Positions 59,858 to 64,000 of a stretch of DNA of 64,000 nt are shown piece by piece (the stretch's first letter is position 1; each line of letters begins with the position of its first letter). The notes under the pieces are model-generated. The model worked only from the letters and a program-made list of their open reading frames with translations. It made no database searches and was not told where the DNA came from. Source of the stretch: Thalassovita mangrovi (GTDB lineage Bacteria; Pseudomonadota; Alphaproteobacteria; Rhodobacterales; Rhodobacteraceae); assembly GCF_009857745.1 (NCBI RefSeq), contig NZ_WWEN01000006.1, forward strand, positions 153,015-217,014, given 5' to 3'. The position numbers were made by a program, and so were the translations under genes.

Positions 59858-60592
59858 GTGTTTCAGTTGCTTGTGCTATTCGGCATCGGTCTTATTGGAG
59901 CTTTGGTTCTCGACCTGTTTTCCGACAACGAGGCTAACGATACGGTTGAGCGTGACGATCCCAATTTCGACACCGGGGACACGCCGAGCAACCCCGACCT
60001 TACACACCTTGAAGATGGAATTTTTATGGGCACTGAGGGCGATGACGATCTTTCAACAGCACCGGATGACCCGCAGTCGATGCTTACCACTTCGGTATCG
60101 CTTGACGATCAAGTGAATGATGAATCGGAAACCGTATCGGGACTTGAGGGGGATGACGAGATCGAAATCGGCAACAACGATCATGCTTCTGGCGGTCCGG
60201 GGTCGGATATGTTCGTCGTAAATTACAGCTTCGATAGCGGACTGGGCGCAGCGGTCATTGAAGACTTCGAACCGGATCATGAAACGATCGTGCTGCAAAT
60301 CGGAGGCGCACCAAGCAATGCCTTACCCGACCATGAAACCTTCAATCTGACCGATGACATCGAAGTGGAAGAGAGCGAAGAAACGGGAACAACCATCCTG
60401 GTTGAGGGAGAAGCTGCTTGCGAGCTGCCTGAAGTGACCGGTTTGACCGTGGTCTGGACAGATAACGAGGTCTCCCCCAACCACATCATCGATTCCAATC
60501 GGACTTTCTTCAATCTCGACGGGAGCATGTTTACTGGCTCCCGTGACGATATCGATGTCGTTGTCTATCGCTTCTACAACTATTCGTCCTAG
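59858..60592 (+). CDS. Membrane-anchored or secreted protein with degenerate RTX-like repeats
   Basis: A 244-residue, very acidic protein with GTG start at 59858 and a strong ribosome binding site (AAGGAGTAGACC). The N-terminus is a membrane helix (FQLLVLFGIGLIGALVLDLF). Degenerate Ca-binding nonapeptides follow (GTEGDDDLS, GLEGDDEIEIGNNDHASGGPGSDMF), then FEPDHETIVLQIGG, a motif common after RTX arrays in Rhodobacterales proteins. The function is unknown. It lies 122 bp upstream of a large RTX enzyme and may act with it. A type I secretion system is not in the window. Confidence 0.7.
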   Translation: MFQLLVLFGIGLIGALVLDLFSDNEANDTVERDDPNFDTGDTPSNPDLTHLEDGIFMGTEGDDDLSTAPDDPQSMLTTSVSLDDQVNDESETVSGLEGDDEIEIGNNDHASGGPGSDMFVVNYSFDSGLGAAVIEDFEPDHETIVLQIGGAPSNALPDHETFNLTDDIEVEESEETGTTILVEGEAACELPEVTGLTVVWTDNEVSPNHIIDSNRTFFNLDGSMFTGSRDDIDVVVYRFYNYSS

Positions 60593-60633
60593 AACTCCGG
60601 CCTTAACCATTACCTACCAAACTAAAAATAATT

Positions 60634-60654
60634 CTAATTATTTCAAATAATTAG
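60634..60654. promoter_or_regulatory. AT-only palindrome upstream of the RTX-glycosidase gene
   Basis: CTAATTATTT and AAATAATTAG are perfect inverted complements separated by a single C, within an AT-rich 120-bp gap between the two RTX-type genes. It could be an operator or promoter element. There is no GC stem, so a terminator is unlikely. Confidence 0.5.
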
Positions 60655-60714
60655 ATTTAGACTTTCTTCAATTGAACCATGGCACGCTGAGACCTGGCAG
60701 TACGGCAGGTTCCC

Positions 60715-62904
60715 ATGGTTGTTATTAACGCTTACTCCGTATCTTCGACGTCCTATACGCAGGATGTTTTTGGCGGCAACATTCTGGCCACCCGGGATAC
60801 GCTTGGCGAGGGCAGTAGCTTTGAAAGCGTCGCAGAGCAGCTGAACATTACGAGTTTCCGCTATCCTGGCGGCTCGATCTCCGAGCATTATTTCGACATC
60901 ACCAATCCGAATGCGACGTCTGCACCACATACCAATGGCGTGGATACTGTAAACCTGCTGGGCCTAGGCGAATTCTTTGGATTTCTAGAAGAAAACGGCT
61001 ATCGCGCATCGCTAGTCATTCCGACGCGGACGTATCTATCTGAAGCAACGGATGCTCAGGGAAACCGATTTGCTGCCGTGGACGAGGAAGCGCTACGCGG
61101 GTTCATAAATGACGTTCTCGACGGCGTATATGGCCTAGTCTCTATAGATGCGTTCGAAATAGGAAATGAATATTGGAACAGCGGCGGAATGACCTCGCTT
61201 GAATATGGTCGAGTCGCCACTGAAATGTGCGCCATTATTCACGACGCGCTCGCAAATCATCCCAGCTATGAAGCTCTCTTCTCGACGCCCAGGGTGTTGG
61301 TGCAGATGGGGGCGGATTATGGCTATGCCGATCTCGAGACGCACTATGCTGATGTCGGAGACGGAGCAGCGCAACTGGCGGCCTTCAACGCCGACTATGG
61401 GTTTAGCTTCGGAGATGAGTACATCTACGGCTCAGGAAAGGTGAAGTGGTCACTTCTCGCCAACGAAATCATCATAAGGGAGTTCGAGAACAGCGCGTTG
61501 CTGGACAACGTCGATGGTGTTGTCGCCCATCTCTATTCGCGTGGCCCCGAATTACCAAGCAGCCGATATTTTTCTGTGAGAACCATCGACAATTCATGGG
61601 GAAATTACATTGATGATCTGTTTGTTCACATCACGGAGTGGAACCAGTCAGCCTCTACCAGGGCCCTGGACCACGAAGAAGATTTCGGGCTTCTTCAAGC
61701 ACATGAGATGTTGAATATCTTGGAAGTGTTCGCCGACTATGAGGTCGGGTGCGCCCGTGTCTGGCCGCTTCAGCAAAACACAGCAAATGACCTGAGTGGA
61801 GATGTCGGCCAATCAGAACTGACGGTGCCGGGCCATATGTTTGCACTCATGTCGGAGCATTTACTCGGCACGCGTCCTATTCAGCTGATCCCAAACACAG
61901 GTCAGTCGGAAGACGAGGTCTCTGTGGATGGAGCTGACATCCATGCATTCTATGCTGTAGATCGATTGGTGATGTTTGTCGCCTCCACGAGTGAGAGCGG
62001 CACAGATCTGACGATGGACCTCGGGCAACTGATCACTGATGAGATAGAAGTGAGCGTAACCATCCTCGGGGTGGTGGATGGGCAAAATCCAACCGACACT
62101 TCATCGACCGCCGAATTGATCAGTGTTGATTCCGACCTCCTCTACCAAGATCAACGTCTCTTTTTGAACCTAGATTCCTATGAAATAGCTCTGATTGAGA
62201 TTCGCGGCCCTAGCTACACCACCGAATTCAACAGCCTGGTGGCAGAAAATAATATCGTTGAGGATCGCACCCTGGAAGGTTCTGGCGGGAACGACAGCCT
62301 ATATGGTGGGGATGGCCATGACACTCTGCTCGGAGGCGATGGCGATGATTTCATATTTGGCGGAGAAACTGACGCAGACGTTGCAGATGTAGCTTATGGC
62401 GGCCGCGGCGATGACAGCATTGACGGTGGTTATGGCAATGACGAACTGAGGGGTGATGATGGAGCCGACACCATTGTCGGCGGGTACGGTGCAGATACTA
62501 TCATCGGAGGTGCTGGAGATGATGTACTGACCGGTCAGGCCTGGTCGGACTTGCTCGTAGGCGGCGACGGCAACGACTTTCTGAATGGCGGCTTCGGTTA
62601 TGACCGTTTGCAAGGCGGCGAAGGCGCAGACTATTTTTTCCATTTAGGCGTGCGAGGACACGGCTCGGATTGGGTTCAGGATTACGACACAGCCGAAGGC
62701 GACGTGTTGGCCTATGGAGGCAATGCCTCCCTTGACCAGTTCCAGGTCAACTTCACCGAAACTGCCAATTCCGGTATCGCAGGAGTACAAGAGGCCTTCG
62801 TGATCTATCGGCCAACCGGACAAATTCTTTGGGCGCTCGTCGATGGAGCCGTGCTCGACGAGATCGATATTTTGATTAATGACGAAATCCACAATCTTTT
62901 GTAG
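60715..62904 (+). CDS. Secreted RTX protein with clan GH-A glycosidase-like domain
   Basis: A 729-residue protein without an N-terminal signal peptide. The first 500 residues resemble a clan GH-A (GH51/GH79/GH39-like) TIM barrel: ITSFRYPGGSISEHYF, FEIGNEYWNSGG with likely acid/base Glu152, and FVHITEWNQSA with likely nucleophile Glu308. A small beta domain follows to about 510. Residues 520-650 carry about ten RTX nonapeptides (GGDGHDTLLGGDGDDFIFGG and similar), then a C-terminal region typical of type I secretion. It probably degrades an extracellular glycan; substrate unknown. Confidence 0.78.
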   Translation: MVVINAYSVSSTSYTQDVFGGNILATRDTLGEGSSFESVAEQLNITSFRYPGGSISEHYFDITNPNATSAPHTNGVDTVNLLGLGEFFGFLEENGYRASLVIPTRTYLSEATDAQGNRFAAVDEEALRGFINDVLDGVYGLVSIDAFEIGNEYWNSGGMTSLEYGRVATEMCAIIHDALANHPSYEALFSTPRVLVQMGADYGYADLETHYADVGDGAAQLAAFNADYGFSFGDEYIYGSGKVKWSLLANEIIIREFENSALLDNVDGVVAHLYSRGPELPSSRYFSVRTIDNSWGNYIDDLFVHITEWNQSASTRALDHEEDFGLLQAHEMLNILEVFADYEVGCARVWPLQQNTANDLSGDVGQSELTVPGHMFALMSEHLLGTRPIQLIPNTGQSEDEVSVDGADIHAFYAVDRLVMFVASTSESGTDLTMDLGQLITDEIEVSVTILGVVDGQNPTDTSSTAELISVDSDLLYQDQRLFLNLDSYEIALIEIRGPSYTTEFNSLVAENNIVEDRTLEGSGGNDSLYGGDGHDTLLGGDGDDFIFGGETDADVADVAYGGRGDDSIDGGYGNDELRGDDGADTIVGGYGADTIIGGAGDDVLTGQAWSDLLVGGDGNDFLNGGFGYDRLQGGEGADYFFHLGVRGHGSDWVQDYDTAEGDVLAYGGNASLDQFQVNFTETANSGIAGVQEAFVIYRPTGQILWALVDGAVLDEIDILINDEIHNLL

Positions 62905-63164
62905 TCGTTTGCCCGAGACTTTGCCAAGGTGTTTTGGATCTTCGCCCCTTTTCTGGTTCAACATTCTTATTGCCTGTCGAGTTTGGTTCAGTTGGGCTTT
63001 TCAAAGCCCACTTGCTGCGCAGTACTGCCATTTGTGAATTGTGCGGCATCCGTTAGTCCGGGCTCTTTCCAGACCTTCTCTGCAATGCCATTTTCGTGTG
63101 TTAGGCTGTGAAGCCAACATTGGGTTGGCGCTGTGGCGGGGCGCGGTGGATCGGAGGATCCATC

Positions 63165-63797
63165 ATGCAAACACCAAACTTACCTGCCATTCGCGCACGC
63201 CGCCCTGCCTGGAACAAGGGCCGCATCGTCGGGCAGAAGCGTCCCCTGCTACCGAAACATGTCTGGGCGATCCGCGTCCGGCTTGAGATCGCTGAGAACC
63301 ATCGTGACCTGGCGCTGTTCAACCTGGCCATCGATAGCAAACTCCGGGGCTGCGATCTGGTCCAACTGAAGGTGGCGGATGTTTTCGCTGCCGGACAGGT
63401 CAAGGAACGCACTTCGATCATTCAGAGCAAGACGCAGAAACCTGTTCGTTTCGAGATTACCGAGGGCACCCGGAAGTCGCTGCTCCGCTGGATGGACGAG
63501 CCGCTAATGGTCGGCTCGGAATATCTCTGGCCTGGCCGCTTCCACGAACGGCTCCATATTTCAACTCGCCAATACGCCCGGCTAGTCCGGGAGTGGGTGA
63601 AATCGATCGGTTTGGAACCAAGCGCCTATGGCGCCCATTCCATGCGACGGACAAAGGTGGCACAGATTTATCGCAAGACCGGAAACTTGCGAGCGGTTCA
63701 ACTCCTGCTCGGTCATACCAAGATGGACAGCACCGTTAGGTATCTTGGTGTCGAATTAGAAGATGCGTTGGCGATCGCAGAGGCTGTCGAAATCTGA
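63165..63797 (+). CDS. Short tyrosine recombinase/integrase
   Basis: A 210-residue phage-integrase-family protein. Catalytic residues are Arg in DSKLRGCDLVQLKV, Lys nearby in SKTQKPV, His-x-x-Arg in AHSMRRTKVA, His in LLLGHTKMDSTVRYLGV and Tyr in the same stretch. The N-terminal SAM-like core-binding domain of XerC/D is mostly missing, so it is about 90 residues shorter than usual; such short integrases recur on alphaproteobacterial mobile DNA. The start at MQTPNLPAIR (63165) follows CGGAGGATCC. No attachment site was found. Confidence 0.85.
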   Translation: MQTPNLPAIRARRPAWNKGRIVGQKRPLLPKHVWAIRVRLEIAENHRDLALFNLAIDSKLRGCDLVQLKVADVFAAGQVKERTSIIQSKTQKPVRFEITEGTRKSLLRWMDEPLMVGSEYLWPGRFHERLHISTRQYARLVREWVKSIGLEPSAYGAHSMRRTKVAQIYRKTGNLRAVQLLLGHTKMDSTVRYLGVELEDALAIAEAVEI

Positions 63798-63803
63798 AGG
63801 CTG

Positions 63804-63825
63804 GGGCCGTCTTCAGGGACGGCCC
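63804..63825 (+). terminator. Hairpin after the integrase gene
   Basis: GGGCCGTC (63804-63811) pairs with GACGGCCC (63818-63825), starting 7 bases after the integrase stop. No U tract follows, so termination strength is uncertain. The remaining bases to the window edge show no clear gene. Confidence 0.5.
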
Positions 63826-64000
63826 ATTGCCGACATTCACGGCGCCTCCGGATGCGGCGGCGCAGCTTCCCCGAACCTGCCGTTCGCCGCAAATGCATCA
63901 CGCTGAAGCGCGCCGAGGTCCGCAGTGCTGGACAAATCAGTCGTTCGCTTTCGTACGACTGGTCAGAAACGGTCATTTTCGCCGGCGACAGAAACGTATG

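Noticed and set aside
62250-62650. Tandem DNA repeat at the 3' part of the RTX gene
   Set aside because: The repetition is at protein level (nonapeptides) and the codons differ, so it is part of the RTX domain and not a separate DNA repeat or CRISPR.
63165-64000. Prophage signalled by the integrase
   Set aside because: No phage structural, lysis or repressor genes are in the window; the integrase alone does not support a prophage.
1-64000. CRISPR arrays and tRNA genes
   Set aside because: No regularly spaced direct repeats and no cloverleaf sequence with a GTTCRANYC T-arm were recognised while reading either strand; a tRNA scan would be needed to be certain.

Overview
The window is a high-GC alphaproteobacterial chromosome segment, most likely from the Rhodobacterales (Roseobacter/Paracoccaceae group). 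This rests on gene content and order: an ScfR-type short-chain acyl-CoA regulator, a betI/betA/choXWV choline locus, a DUF1127 protein, a Zn-ribbon/SPFH/TelA cluster, a cobalamin-riboswitch ECF transporter, and intergenic repeats of the ATTTGAACCAAG type. The species cannot be named from the sequence alone.

Layout. 0-3.1 kb: 3' part of an acyl-CoA regulator, a palindrome-ended repeat, a YdcH-type small protein, an amidohydrolase and a secreted nuclease. 3.1-9.3 kb: choline uptake and oxidation (betA, a small Cys-rich protein, betI, then divergent choX, a LysE-type exporter, choW, choV). 9.3-12 kb: a DMT transporter and an argO/argP exporter-regulator pair, whose end and flank carry four perfect DnaA boxes. 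12-22.5 kb: housekeeping and purine salvage (yebC, SLC13 carrier, ymdB-like phosphodiesterase, 5-formyl-THF cyclo-ligase, mgtE, guanine deaminase, 8-oxoguanine deaminase, histidinol phosphatase, HTH regulator). 22.7-36.8 kb: quinone oxidoreductase, LysR, DUF1127, Bax-inhibitor-1 family, nitrilase, VIT1 transporter, rpmG, RNase P RNA, an AmpD-like amidase, gatC-gatA, a ceramidase-like protein, a metal-dependent hydrolase, tadA and an rluB-type pseudouridine synthase.

37.1-45.8 kb is the most distinctive chromosomal part. A 27-residue membrane microprotein, XpaC, TelA, a DUF2927 lipoprotein and an SPFH-GYF protein form an operon-like run. It is followed by four small CZB-like (zinc-binding) paralogues on the opposite strand, and then by the Zn-ribbon membrane protein that appears to belong to the same group. 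46.9-50.7 kb is a B12-riboswitch-controlled cobalt/nickel ECF transporter.

50.7-64 kb is an accessory region with less regular composition. It contains a CoA-transferase, a mosaic of three truncated gene fragments (TauD dioxygenase, HMGL-like synthase, LysR), a three-gene Tn7-like transposition module (TnsA-like, TniA/TnsB, TniB/TnsC) with no TniQ, an unknown regulator-like ORF, two RTX-type proteins (one with a clan GH-A glycosidase-like domain) and a short tyrosine recombinase.

The best candidates for something undescribed are the CZB-like array inside the TelA/SPFH locus, the palindrome-ended intergenic element present twice, the DnaA-box cluster beside argP, and the minimal TnsABC element. 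All functional statements come from reading the sequence; no database search was run.
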